Below are positions 33,648-44,325 of a stretch of DNA of 64,000 bases, one piece after another. The notes beneath the pieces are model-generated. The model was not told the origin of the DNA. It did not search any database and saw only the letters and a list, made by a program, of their open reading frames with translations. Location: the NCBI RefSeq assembly GCF_026340465.1, contig NZ_JAPEPC010000002.1, positions 1 to 64,000 of the forward strand. The letters are read 5' to 3'. This stretch comes from Streptomyces sp. NBC_01306. GTDB taxonomy: Bacteria; Actinomycetota; Actinomycetes; Streptomycetales; Streptomycetaceae. Position 1 is the stretch's first letter, and each line of letters opens with the position of its first letter. The translations under genes and the position numbers were made by a program.

Positions 33648-34997
33648 CTACGTCATCGGCGGGCGCCCGCCCGGGGGTACGGCCTTCGGAACCGGCAGTG
33701 TCCGTCCCACCCGGGCGAGCGGTGACAGGACCATCAGCAGCGGCGACACCATCATGCCGGCGGCTGTCACCAGGAGACTCGTGCGCAGCCCCCACTGCTG
33801 GACGAGACAGCCACCGAGCAGAGAGCCCAGCGGGGTCAGGCCCATGCCGGCGAACGTGATCGTCGCTGTGACGCGACCCTGCATCCCCTCCGGAGTAACG
33901 GCCTGCCGGAGAGACATGGCCGTGACGTTCACCAGCTGGCCGAAGGTGCCGAACACGAAGTTGACCGACAGGAGCGCGGCCATCGTCCCCCCTGAGGGAC
34001 CGTGCAGCAGGGGCACACACAGCGTCGCCCCGTCCCCGAGCACCGCAGCGCCCACAAGCACGGCGCCATGACCGAACCGGCCCGGCAGCCGGGCGGCGAG
34101 CAGCGACCCCAGGAGCGCGCCCGGACCCGTCGCAGCAAGCGCCAGGCCGACGGCGGCCCCCGAAAGGTGCAGTTCCCTCGGCAGGAAGAGCAGATAGGCG
34201 GTCATCATGGCGGCGAAGGAGAACTGGAAGGCGGCCGAGGCGAGGCCCACGATCCGCAGCCAGGTATCGCCGACGACGAAGCGCAGACCCTGATGGATCC
34301 GCAGCCATACCCGAGGGGGTTCCGGATTCTCCGCCTTCACCGGGGTCGATGCGACCGACGAGGCCGACGGGACCGCTTCGCGGCGCCGGATCCGCCCGAT
34401 CGACAGGACCGACAGCACGAAGAACCCAGCGCTGCACGCGGCCCCGACGGGCGCCGACAGAAGCGACACCATCGCACCCCCGAGTGCGGGGCCGCCCAGC
34501 TGAGCCGCTGACCGGCAGCCCTCCAGCGCGCTGTTGCCCCGTACCAGTTGATCGCGTCGTACCAGCCGTACGAGAGACGCCTGGTACGCCACATCGAAGT
34601 ACACGGACAGGGTTCCGGCAACGAAGGCGACCACGAGCAGTGCCGGCAGGCCGAGTCCGCCCAGGAGGCCGGCCAGCGCGGCGCCGCCCAGCGCCAGTGC
34701 CCGGCCCGCGTCCGTCAGCACCATCACCGTGCGGGCCTGCCGTCTGTCGACCCAAGCGCCGGCGAAGAGCGAGAACAGCAGGATCGGCGCCTGCCCCACC
34801 GCGCGGAGGACGCCCAGCCGGCCGGCGTCCGTGTCGAGCGTCAGTACGGCGATCAGCGGCAGGACCACCAGGCTTGTCTGCTCGCCGATTTGGGAGGATG
34901 CCTGGCCGAGCCAGAGCCTTCGGAAGTCCCGGTCCCTCCACAGGCGGGACGGAACCGGCCGGCCGGCATCGGATACAGCTGAGGAATCGGACGACAC
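33648..34997 (-). CDS. MFS transporter, EntS/MFS_3 type exporter
   Basis: The 449-aa membrane protein starts with a cytosolic RLWRDRDFRRLWLGQASSQIGEQTSLVVLPLIAVLT, the standard entrance of the EntS/MFS_3 group, and has AGAWVDRRQARTVMVLTDAGRAL near residue 75. About 12 membrane segments follow. The group exports siderophores, macrolides and other metabolites. GTG at 34997 with an AAGGGG upstream is preferred to the longer ORF. The substrate is unknown. Confidence 0.85.
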   Translation of the reverse strand: MSSDSSAVSDAGRPVPSRLWRDRDFRRLWLGQASSQIGEQTSLVVLPLIAVLTLDTDAGRLGVLRAVGQAPILLFSLFAGAWVDRRQARTVMVLTDAGRALALGGAALAGLLGGLGLPALLVVAFVAGTLSVYFDVAYQASLVRLVRRDQLVRGNSALEGCRSAAQLGGPALGGAMVSLLSAPVGAACSAGFFVLSVLSIGRIRRREAVPSASSVASTPVKAENPEPPRVWLRIHQGLRFVVGDTWLRIVGLASAAFQFSFAAMMTAYLLFLPRELHLSGAAVGLALAATGPGALLGSLLAARLPGRFGHGAVLVGAAVLGDGATLCVPLLHGPSGGTMAALLSVNFVFGTFGQLVNVTAMSLRQAVTPEGMQGRVTATITFAGMGLTPLGSLLGGCLVQQWGLRTSLLVTAAGMMVSPLLMVLSPLARVGRTLPVPKAVPPGGRPPMT

Positions 34998-35450
34998 AGT
35001 GTGCCCCTTGGGGGTACCGAGAACGAGGCCCGCCACCCGGCGCACGGCAGGTGCACCGGCGGTTCAGGGAGGGGAAGGCTCGCTGTGCCGCGGATCTGAG
35101 GCAGCACGCGATGACAGGCCGCTCAACGGCCTACGGCGTCAACGCGCGCTCGGGCGACCGGGCATGGGCTGGCTCCTCGTCGGTCTCGGTACCCGCACAT
35201 TAGCCCGCGGCGGCCCGGCACGAAAGGCAGTCACGAAAGGCAGTGGGGAGTTGGTCGTCGACGAACCGGCGAGCGGAACACCGCAGCCGGATACGCGCGC
35301 ATCCGGCACGGGGATACGGATGTGACCTGTCCCGCGATCCACGCGGTTCGGGAACCCCGGCGCGCCCTCGGCCATCTCCCTCACCGGACCGGGGCCCGGG
35401 GCGGGCAGCAATGCCCCTGCGGCTCCTCGTTATCCGGAGACGAGAATCTG
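34998..35450. other. Gap of about 450 nt, divergent promoters only
   Basis: It lies between the divergent MFS exporter and the membrane esterase. ORFs here lack protein-like character. No clear operator or RNA element was seen. Confidence 0.45.
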
Positions 35451-36569
35451 ATGAGCCTTACGGGGACACCCTTCTTCCTGACGTCGATCGTGCTGGTGGC
35501 GGCGGCACTCGCGTTTCCGCTGCTGTTCTGGGGGCGGATCCGCGGTCCCGGCGCGGTGCGGCACACCGCGCGACTGGCCATGCTGGTCGTCGTCCAGGCC
35601 ACCGGGGTGCTCCTGGTGTTCGTGATCGTCAACAACTCCAACGGCCTCTACGACAACTGGGCCGACCTCCTCGGCACCGGCAACCACGTGCATGCCGCCG
35701 CCGATCTCGGCCCGGACGGAACCGGCGGCAAGTCAGTCAGGAGCGAGCCACGGATCAAGCAGAAGTTCCACCCGGCCGGCGACCCCCGGATGGGCCCCGG
35801 AGTGCAGGTGACCCAGCTCAAGGGCCGGATCTCCGGTGTTGAGGGCGAGGTCTACGTCTGGCTGCCGCCGCAGTACGGTCAACCGGCCTACCGGCACCGG
35901 AACTTCCCGGTGGTCGAAGTGCTCCCCGGCTACCCCGGTTCCGCACGGGCCTGGTTCGGGAGCCTGCACGTCAACACGCAGCTCGCACCGATGATGCAGC
36001 GCGGTGACGTGGCCCCGTACATCATCGTCGCGCCCCGGACGACGCTGCTGGGCAACGTCGACACCGGCTGCGCCAACATCCCCGGCAAGGTCAACGCCGA
36101 CACCTGGCTCAGTGTTGACGTACACAAGATGGTGACGGACAACTTCCGGGCCGAGCGCCGGCCGGCCGGCTGGGCCGTCGCGGGCTACTCGGCCGGCGCG
36201 CACTGCGCGGTCGAACTGGCTGTCCGGCACCCGGACCGCTACCGTGCCGCGATCGGTCTGTCCGGCTACAACGACCCGGTCGGCGAACCTGCCTCGCTCA
36301 CCGCTCGGACACTTCAGCTGCGTAACCGGAACAACCCGTGGAAAATCCTCCGGCACGACCGGGTTCCGCCCAGGGTGGCGCTGTTCGTCTCCGGTGCGTC
36401 CGGTGACGGCTACCAGGGTGCGGTGGCCCTCAGGCAGGCGGCCAGACGCCCGACGACCGTCCAGGCCGTGAGACTGCCCGCCGATGCGGGCGGGCACGCC
36501 ACCGTGGTCTGGAGGCAACAGGTTCCGGAGGTTTTCCGCTGGCTGACGCACCAGGTGCCGATGCGCTGA
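35451..36569 (+). CDS. Membrane-anchored alpha/beta-hydrolase esterase
   Basis: The 372-aa protein has two N-terminal membrane helices (FFLTSIVLVAAALAFPLLFW and LAMLVVVQATGVLLVFVIV) and then an extracellular esterase domain of the PF00756 type. It has VVEVLPGYPGSARAWFG near residue 155, the nucleophile elbow VAGYSAGAHCAVELA near residue 245, and a C-terminal GGHATVVW His. This resembles mycolyltransferase/esterase-D-like enzymes acting at the cell surface. ATG at 35451 has GGAGA upstream. The substrate is unknown. Confidence 0.83.
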   Translation: MSLTGTPFFLTSIVLVAAALAFPLLFWGRIRGPGAVRHTARLAMLVVVQATGVLLVFVIVNNSNGLYDNWADLLGTGNHVHAAADLGPDGTGGKSVRSEPRIKQKFHPAGDPRMGPGVQVTQLKGRISGVEGEVYVWLPPQYGQPAYRHRNFPVVEVLPGYPGSARAWFGSLHVNTQLAPMMQRGDVAPYIIVAPRTTLLGNVDTGCANIPGKVNADTWLSVDVHKMVTDNFRAERRPAGWAVAGYSAGAHCAVELAVRHPDRYRAAIGLSGYNDPVGEPASLTARTLQLRNRNNPWKILRHDRVPPRVALFVSGASGDGYQGAVALRQAARRPTTVQAVRLPADAGGHATVVWRQQVPEVFRWLTHQVPMR

Positions 36570-36589
36570 CAGGAAGCACCGACGAGCGC

Positions 36590-36650
36590 CCAGGCCGGCC
36601 CAGGTCGGCCCCGGCCAGTCCAAGTCGGTCCAAGCCGGCCCAGTCTGCTC
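36590..36650. repeat. Imperfect tandem repeats of CAGGCCGGCC type
   Basis: Units such as CAGGCCGGCC, CAGGTCGGCC and CCAAGTCGGTCCAAGCCGGC recur every 10 to 12 bases in the convergent gap. They are probably simple slippage-derived sequence. Confidence 0.4.
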
Positions 36651-36694
36651 AGGTCAAACGCGGTCGGCCAGTCCGACCGCGCATTCCCGGAAGA

Positions 36695-36730
36695 CGGGAG
36701 CGTCCCGCCCAGTGCGGCGGGACGCTCCCG
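36695..36730. terminator. Bidirectional terminator between esterase and htpG
   Basis: A perfect 15-bp stem (36695-36709 with 36716-36730) has a 6-nt loop. It sits between convergent genes, 18 nt past the htpG stop. Confidence 0.8.
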
Positions 36731-36747
36731 GGACCCGAGCCGCGCGG

Positions 36748-38721
<1,974 letters not shown>

Positions 38722-38925
38722 AATCCATGCTTCCTTCTCAGGTCATCAAGTGACGGGGACTGACCTGGGAACTCTAGAACAGCCGACGGCGGTTCAGGTC
38801 CCGATCGCCGTCCGGGGCACAGCCGCTCGCAGTGCGGGCAAGGGCCTTCGAACGGCACCGACCTCACTCGGCACAGACCCGCAGGTACGCCTTGCGCCAT
38901 ACCTTGCGACGTGATTCACTCCATA

Positions 38926-38945
38926 GGTACGAAGACAGTCGTACC
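38926..38945. promoter_or_regulatory. Operator upstream of the PRISE-type reductase
   Basis: GGTACGA and TCGTACC form a perfect 7-bp inverted repeat around AGACAG, 37 nt before the reductase start. A related sequence precedes the ArsR gene at 41165-41185. Confidence 0.6.
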
Positions 38946-38981
38946 AATCCACTGCGCACGGTCAACTTCAGGAGCCGCGTC

Positions 38982-40037
38982 ATGAATCCGGAACGCAAAG
39001 TCGCCCTGGTCGTCGGGGCGAACGGAGTTGTCGGCCGCGACACCATCCAGCACCTCCGCGATCTCAACGACTGGGAGATCATCGGGGTTTCCCGGCGCGG
39101 AGGCACGGACACGGGCCGAGTGCGCTACATCGCCGTGGATCTGCTGGACGCCGATGACGCCCGCCAGAAGCTCGGCGGGCTGACCGAAGTGACGCACATC
39201 TTCTACGCGGCGTTCCAGGACCGGCCGACCTGGGCGGAGCTCGTACCCCCGAACCTCGCCATGCTGGTGAATTCCGTTGACGCCATCGAGCCGGTGGCGT
39301 CCGGTCTGCGGCACATCAGCCTGATGCAGGGCTACAAGGTCTACGGCGCGCACCTCGGCCCGTTCAAGACCCCGGCACGGGAGAGCGACGCGGGACACAT
39401 GCCGCCGGAGTTCAACGTGGACCAGCAGTCCTTCCTGGAACGCCGGAGCCAGGGCAAGCCGTGGACGTGGTCGGCGATCCGCCCTTCGATGGTGGGCGGC
39501 GCCGCTCTCGGCAACCCGATGAATCTGGCCCTGGTCATCGCCGTGTACGCGTCCATCTCGAAGGAGCTCGGCCTGCCCCTGCGCTTCCCGGGCAAGCCCG
39601 GCGCCTACACCAGCCTCTTCGAGATGACGGACGCCGGCCTGCTCGCGAAGGCGACAGTCTGGGCGGCGACCGACGCGAACGGAGAGGGACAGGCCTTCAA
39701 CATCGCCAACGGCGATCTGTTCCGGTGGGAGGAGATGTGGCCCAGGATCGCCGCGTACTTCGAGATGGATGTCGCCCCGCCTCTGCAGATGTCTCTCACC
39801 ACCGTCATGGCGGACAAAGAGGCCCTGTGGAACGAGATGTCGGCCCGGTACGGTCTCGCGCACTCATACGAGGAAGTCTCCTGCTGGAACTTCGGCGACT
39901 TCGTGTTCGGACTCGACTACGACATGTTCGCCGACACATCGAAGTCACGGCGGGCAGGCTTCCACGAGTACGTCGAGACCGAGCAGATGTTCATCAGCAT
40001 CTTCGAGGAATTCCGCAAGCGGAAGATTGTCCCGTAA
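38982..40037 (+). CDS. PRISE-type (progesterone 5-beta-reductase/iridoid synthase-like) SDR
   Basis: The 351-aa protein is an atypical extended SDR. It has the Rossmann motif VALVVGANGVVGRDTI near residue 8, THIFYAAFQDR, and LRHISLMQGYKVYGAHLG with the conserved Lys near residue 124. It also has WSAIRPSMVGGAALGNPMNLALVIAVYA and FNIANGDLFRWEEMWP, all marks of the plant-like PRISE enone reductase family found in some bacteria. Plant enzymes use a Tyr in an NFYY motif; the aligned region here reads PEFNVDQQSF, so that Tyr is not conserved. ATG at 38982 follows AGGAG. It may reduce an enone; a nearby ArsR regulator may control it. Confidence 0.82.
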   Translation: MNPERKVALVVGANGVVGRDTIQHLRDLNDWEIIGVSRRGGTDTGRVRYIAVDLLDADDARQKLGGLTEVTHIFYAAFQDRPTWAELVPPNLAMLVNSVDAIEPVASGLRHISLMQGYKVYGAHLGPFKTPARESDAGHMPPEFNVDQQSFLERRSQGKPWTWSAIRPSMVGGAALGNPMNLALVIAVYASISKELGLPLRFPGKPGAYTSLFEMTDAGLLAKATVWAATDANGEGQAFNIANGDLFRWEEMWPRIAAYFEMDVAPPLQMSLTTVMADKEALWNEMSARYGLAHSYEEVSCWNFGDFVFGLDYDMFADTSKSRRAGFHEYVETEQMFISIFEEFRKRKIVP

Positions 40038-40113
40038 CTCCCCGGGAATCACTCACCATCGACCGCCATCACCCAGTGTTGCGGGACCCTGGGCCGTCGA
40101 CCAGAATGCGGGC

Positions 40114-40752
40114 ATGACGGGTGAACAGAGGCCAGCTGACGACTCTTCCGGGAACGGCACGACGCCCGCACTGCGGGCGTCCGACCGCGAGCGGGACCAG
40201 GTCGTCGAAATTCTGCAGGTGGCCGCGGGCGACGGCCGGCTCACCGCGGCCGAGCTGGACGAGCGCCTGGACGCCGCACTCTCCGCCCGCACCCTGGACC
40301 AACTGGCCGAGCTGACCGCCGATCTGCCCTCGGAAGGAATGCCCCCACAAGCCAGGGAACTGGTCCGCATCGACCAGCGTTTCGGCGATGTCACCCGCAC
40401 CGGCCGCTGGCTGGTTCCGCGCCGCATGGAGATCCGGCTGATGTTCGGCGATGCGAAGCTGGACTTCACCGACGCGGTGATCACCCACAGCACCCTGCAC
40501 ATCGATGTCGATCTGCGCATCGGGGGAAACCTGACCCTGGTGACCCGGCCGGGCATCGTGGTCGACATTGACGACCTGGAGCGCAGCAGCGGCGACGTGA
40601 AGATCCGGCCGGCATCAGGCCCGGACGCTCCCGTCACCCTTCGTGTGCAGCTGTCCGGGCGGTCCCGCGGTGGCGACATCACCGCCCGGCCCCCATACCG
40701 CAAGCCCTCGGAGTGGCTGCGCCGCCGCACGCCGAAGAGTATCGGCCGCTGA
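40114..40752 (+). CDS. DUF1707 domain protein
   Basis: The 212-aa protein has the DUF1707 signature LRASDRERDQVVEILQVAAGDGRLTAAELDERLDAALSARTLDQL near residues 20-65. A beta-rich C-terminal part follows (GDAKLDFTDAVITHSTLHIDVDLRIGGNLTLVTRPGIVVDID), resembling the cell-wall-active-antibiotic response domain. It has no membrane segment, unlike many relatives. It may belong to an envelope-stress response; the function is unknown. ATG at 40114 lacks a strong ribosome site but matches the domain start. Confidence 0.83.
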   Translation: MTGEQRPADDSSGNGTTPALRASDRERDQVVEILQVAAGDGRLTAAELDERLDAALSARTLDQLAELTADLPSEGMPPQARELVRIDQRFGDVTRTGRWLVPRRMEIRLMFGDAKLDFTDAVITHSTLHIDVDLRIGGNLTLVTRPGIVVDIDDLERSSGDVKIRPASGPDAPVTLRVQLSGRSRGGDITARPPYRKPSEWLRRRTPKSIGR

Positions 40753-40769
40753 ACTCGGGGGCTCGGACA

Positions 40770-40800
40770 CGACCCGGGCGACGGGATGCGTTCCGGGTCG
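40770..40800. terminator. Convergent terminator hairpin
   Basis: CGACCCGG (40770-40777) and CCGGGTCG (40793-40800) form an 8-bp perfect stem with a 15-nt loop, between the convergent DUF1707 and ArsR genes. Confidence 0.6.
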
Positions 40801-40817
40801 GGCAGGGCGCCGGGGTG

Positions 40818-41150
40818 TTACGCCTGCGGACGGGCGGTCCCGGTATTCTGGGCGAGCAACTCCAGCAGGCCGGGGAACCGCTGCTCGACCTCCAGCCGCC
40901 TGAGTCGCACCCCGCGGCGGTTGCCGTAGTCCATATCCGTGACCAGCCCAGACTCGCGCAGCACCCGGAAGTGATGGGTACAAGTCGACTTCGAGACCGG
41001 CAGGTTGAAGGATGCGCAGGTGCGCTCCGCATCCCCCGGCTCGACGATCAGCTCCGTCACGACGCGGCGGCGCAGCGGATCGGAAAGGGCCGTCAGGACC
41101 TTACCCAGGTCCATTTCCTCAAGGCTCGGATGCCCCAGCTCGTCCGCCAT
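40818..41150 (-). CDS. ArsR-family winged-helix regulator
   Basis: The 110-aa protein is an ArsR-type repressor. It has VLTALSDPLRRRVVTELIV near residue 18, a recognition helix LPVSKSTCTHHFRVLRESGLVTDMDYGNRRGVRLRR, and a short C-terminal helix. A Cys-containing ERTCASFN segment is present, but the ELCVCDL metal box is not. Its upstream region has a site resembling the operator of the PRISE reductase 2.2 kb away, so it may regulate that gene together with itself. Confidence 0.88.
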   Translation of the reverse strand: MADELGHPSLEEMDLGKVLTALSDPLRRRVVTELIVEPGDAERTCASFNLPVSKSTCTHHFRVLRESGLVTDMDYGNRRGVRLRRLEVEQRFPGLLELLAQNTGTARPQA

Positions 41151-41380
41151 GATCCCTCACCCTCGGATACGGATTGCTTCGTACCGCGTAGCCCGACCTG
41201 CCGCTGCAGGTATCACCGCCACCATACCTAAGACGGCAGGGATTCCATCCCGGGCGTGGGAACGACCCCGGCCTCCGGCGCTCGGCTCCTCGGGCCCGAG
41301 GAGCCGAGCGCGCGGATCGGCGGCTCAGCAGCTCACCGAATCCAGCGGATCAGAGATCAGGCCAGGATCAGGGCCAGGGA

Positions 41381-41752
41381 TCAGGAGAAGACAACTGAGC
41401 GCAGCTTCAGCCGCTCCGAGGCGTGCCCTCCGTGGGGCCGGAGGGAGAAGTGGTCGCCCCGGCAGTCGGCGCCGGTGAAGACGGTGGCCGTGGCATCGGT
41501 GAAGTTGCGCGGACTGTGGGCGGAGGGCGTGAGCCACTCGTCCGCCACCTGAGGGAGCGTGATGCACTCCCGGCTCGGCGGATCGGTCAGGTGCCCGAGG
41601 TGCGGGGCGCCGCTCGGGTCATGGAATACGTAGGTGAAGTCGCCCTCCGCAGCCTGGGCGGAGCCGGAGAAGGTGAGCGTGAGGGCCGCCGCGCCGAGTG
41701 CGGCGGTGAAGATGCGGCGGAAGGTGCGGCGCGGACGGGGCTGAGCGTTCAT
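41381..41752 (-). CDS. Small secreted protein, beta/gamma-crystallin-like
   Basis: The 123-aa protein has a twin-Arg-rich start, a hydrophobic core (IFTAALGAAALTLTFSGSAQA) and a likely cleavage after AQA. The mature part of about 90 residues has two Cys and a pattern (CITLPQVADEW...NFTDATATVFTGADCRGDHFSLRPHG) like small crystallin-fold or inhibitor-like secreted Streptomyces proteins. The function is unknown. It is probably exported by Sec and disulfide-bonded. Confidence 0.75.
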   Translation of the reverse strand: MNAQPRPRRTFRRIFTAALGAAALTLTFSGSAQAAEGDFTYVFHDPSGAPHLGHLTDPPSRECITLPQVADEWLTPSAHSPRNFTDATATVFTGADCRGDHFSLRPHGGHASERLKLRSVVFS

Positions 41753-42114
41753 ATGGACTTCGAGTTCCCTTCATGACGGTGTGTGCGTGCGATCCCGATC
41801 TGCCCAGACGCACACAGCGTGATGCATCCGTCACTCCAAGGAGTGATCATGGAAGGGAGTGATACGGGAGTGACCTGGGAGCGCGCGGCCCCCTGAACAC
41901 ATCGACAGGTGCGGACACTTGGGTATTGACGCGTCGCCGCCTGGGTAGGGCAAGCTCCAGCAGCCGCCGACCCCGCGCGTTTCCCCAGGGCGCCATCCGG
42001 CGGCTTCCGCACCGGAGACAACCGGAGACAGCGGCGACCGATCCGCTCCGCACAGGATCCTGCCCCTCCCCCAGCCCCATGGCCTTCGCTTCGCGGACCA
42101 TGTCCGGATTCGAG
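41753..42114. other. Promoter region between secreted protein and P450
   Basis: About 360 nt between divergent genes. The longer P450 frame extends through part of it, but that extension is low-complexity Arg/Ser/Pro and is unlikely to be translated. No operator was identified. Confidence 0.4.
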
Positions 42115-43422
42115 ATGGAGAACTCCACCGTGGTCAACCCCGAGCCCGCCGCCCCCGAGCCCATCACCTTCGGGCCCATCACCTCCGGGCCCATCGTGCT
42201 CGACCCCACCGGAGCCGCATCCCACGCCGAACACCGGGAGCTACGCGCGCAGGGCGCCGCCGCCCGCGTCGACATCCTCGGCGTCACGGCGTGGGCCGTT
42301 ACCGACCCCGCACTGCTGAAGAGGTTACTGACCAGCCCTGACGTCTCCAAGGACGCGCGGCAGCACTGGCCCGCGTTCCCCGGAGTCGTACAGACATGGC
42401 CACTCGCCCTGTGGATCGCCGTCGAGAACATGTTCACCGCCTACGGCAGCGAGCACCGCAGACTGCGGCGGCTGGTCGCCCCCGCCTTCAGCGCCCGGCG
42501 GATCACCGCACTGAAGCACCGCATCGAGGCCCTCACATCCGAGCTGATCGACGCCTTGGAAGAACGGGAAGAAGCGGAGGCCGGGGAACCGGTCGACCTC
42601 CGCACGCGTCTCGCACACCCGCTGCCCATCCGTGTCATCAGCCATCTGATGGGGCTGCCCAGTGACCGGAGCGAAGAGTTCCGGGCAGTTGTCAACGGTG
42701 TCTTCGACACAACCCTCTCGGTGGAGCAGGCCACCGCCAACACAGGCCTGCTCTACGAGGTTCTGGACGACCTCGTCGCCGCGAAGCGGACCCGGCCGGC
42801 CGACGACATGACGTCTCTGCTCATTGCCGCACGGGACGACGAGGGCGACGGGTCGGCGCTCACCGAACGGGAACTCCGCGACACACTGCTGCTGATGATC
42901 AGCGCCGGCTACGAGACGACCGTCAACCTGATCGACCAGGCCATCACCGCCCTGCTGACCGATCCCGCCCAACTCGCCCACGTCCGCTGCGGGAAGGCCT
43001 CCTGGCCCGACGTCGTCGAAGAGACACTGCGCATGGAACCCGCGGTCAAGCATCTGCCGCTGCGTTACGCCGTACGCGACATCACCCTGCCCGACGGCCG
43101 GACGATCGGCCGGGGCGAAGCGATCCTCGCCTCGTACGCGGCAGCCAACCGCCATCCCGCATGGCACGGCGAGGACGCCGACACCTTCGATGTCACCCGC
43201 ATCGCACCGGAGCATCTCGCCTTCGGCCACGGCGTCCACTTCTGCCTCGGCGCACCACTGGCCCGCCTTGAGGTCGCGACCGCGCTCCAGCAGTTGTTCG
43301 AGCGGTTCCCCGATGTCGAACTCGCCGTACCAGCAGGGGACTTGAAGCCAGTTGCCTCACTGATCAGCAACGGCCACCAGGCGCTCCCGGTACGCCTCCG
43401 CCCGGTCGCTTCTTCAAGCTGA
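42115..43422 (+). CDS. Cytochrome P450
   Basis: The 435-aa soluble P450 has the I-helix oxygen-binding LMISAGYETTVNLI (A-G-x-E-T-T) near residue 265, the K-helix ExxR in VVEETLRMEP near residue 305, and the heme loop LAFGHGVHFCLGAPLARLE near residue 370. It is a bacterial class I enzyme needing ferredoxin and reductase, neither of which is adjacent. The start at 42115 is chosen among three in-frame ATGs (42079, 42100, 42115) because the extension is Pro-rich; the ribosome site is weak. No biosynthetic partner is nearby, so the substrate is unknown. Confidence 0.9.
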   Translation: MENSTVVNPEPAAPEPITFGPITSGPIVLDPTGAASHAEHRELRAQGAAARVDILGVTAWAVTDPALLKRLLTSPDVSKDARQHWPAFPGVVQTWPLALWIAVENMFTAYGSEHRRLRRLVAPAFSARRITALKHRIEALTSELIDALEEREEAEAGEPVDLRTRLAHPLPIRVISHLMGLPSDRSEEFRAVVNGVFDTTLSVEQATANTGLLYEVLDDLVAAKRTRPADDMTSLLIAARDDEGDGSALTERELRDTLLLMISAGYETTVNLIDQAITALLTDPAQLAHVRCGKASWPDVVEETLRMEPAVKHLPLRYAVRDITLPDGRTIGRGEAILASYAAANRHPAWHGEDADTFDVTRIAPEHLAFGHGVHFCLGAPLARLEVATALQQLFERFPDVELAVPAGDLKPVASLISNGHQALPVRLRPVASSS

Positions 43423-43529
43423 GACGCGGTGATGGACGCGCACGGCCTTCGTTCGAGGTGGCGAGCGATTCGCTGCCGCGAGCCGGAGAACACCCGCCCG
43501 GAGAGGCGGCACCCTGTTCATTGAATTGT

Positions 43530-43545
43530 TAACGCAGCTGCGTTA
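43530..43545. promoter_or_regulatory. Operator 1 of the TetR-TauD-OYE locus
   Basis: TAACGCAGCTGCGTTA is a perfect 16-bp palindrome 11 nt before the TetR start. A variant with the same outer arms lies before the flavin oxidoreductase at 45747-45762. Confidence 0.75.
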
Positions 43546-43556
43546 GATTCCATCTT

Positions 43557-44264
43557 ATGGATAGTCAGAGCGCGTCGACCCGGCTCCATCTGATTGCGAC
43601 CGCCGAGCGCCTCTTCGCGGAGCACGGCATCAACGCGGTCTCGATGCGGAAGATCGCCGCGGATGCGGGCCAGCGCAACGACAACGCGGTCCAGTACCAC
43701 TTCGGCTCCAAACAGGGCCTGGTCGACGCGGTCTTCGAGCACCGGCAGGTCCCGATCGATGTGCGCAGGACCGCGCTCATCGACGGCTTCGACCGGGAGG
43801 GGCGGGGCAGCGATCCGTACGCGATCGCTGAGGCGTTCGTCCTGCCGCTGGCCGAGTTGCTGGAGGCCGCGCCGGGCGGCAGCTGGTACCTGCGGTTCTG
43901 CGTGCAGGCCACCTACACCCTCCATCCCGATGTCGCCACCCTCACGCTGAGCGACCTGGAGGCGCGGCCGGGGACGAACGGTCTGATGCGGCTGCACGAG
44001 CGTGCCCGCAAGGTGCTGGCCGGCGAGGGCCTGCCCGCACCGCTCGACCTGCAGCGATGGTGGCACTTCACCGGCTTCCTCACTCACTCGCTCGCCGACC
44101 GCGAGGCCCGGCTGCATTCCGACGGGCTGCGCGAGCTCGGCCCCGCGAAGCTGTTCATCTCCGGTCTGATCGACACCGGAGCAGCCGTCCTCACCGCGCC
44201 GTGCCGGCCGTCGACCCTGGCGCTCGCCGAGGGCGGGGCCGGCACCGCGGTACGCGCCAGCTGA
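43557..44264 (+). CDS. TetR-family regulator
   Basis: The 235-aa protein has an N-terminal helix-turn-helix (LIATAERLFAEHGINAVSMRKIAADAGQRNDNAVQYHFGSKQGLV). The NDNAVQYHFGSK form is typical of TetR proteins controlling fatty acid or xenobiotic genes. A long ligand domain follows. The palindrome just upstream indicates autoregulation. It precedes a TauD-type dioxygenase on the same strand. Confidence 0.9.
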   Translation: MDSQSASTRLHLIATAERLFAEHGINAVSMRKIAADAGQRNDNAVQYHFGSKQGLVDAVFEHRQVPIDVRRTALIDGFDREGRGSDPYAIAEAFVLPLAELLEAAPGGSWYLRFCVQATYTLHPDVATLTLSDLEARPGTNGLMRLHERARKVLAGEGLPAPLDLQRWWHFTGFLTHSLADREARLHSDGLRELGPAKLFISGLIDTGAAVLTAPCRPSTLALAEGGAGTAVRAS

Positions 44265-44325
44265 ACCGGCGTTCCCGCACACATCCCGCCCCGACCCGGC
44301 CCTGAAGTCCCCAGGAGGCCCAGTC

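Noticed and set aside
33253..34941. 562-codon frame over the MFS exporter
   Set aside because: Another frame of the same DNA encodes a clear MFS protein.
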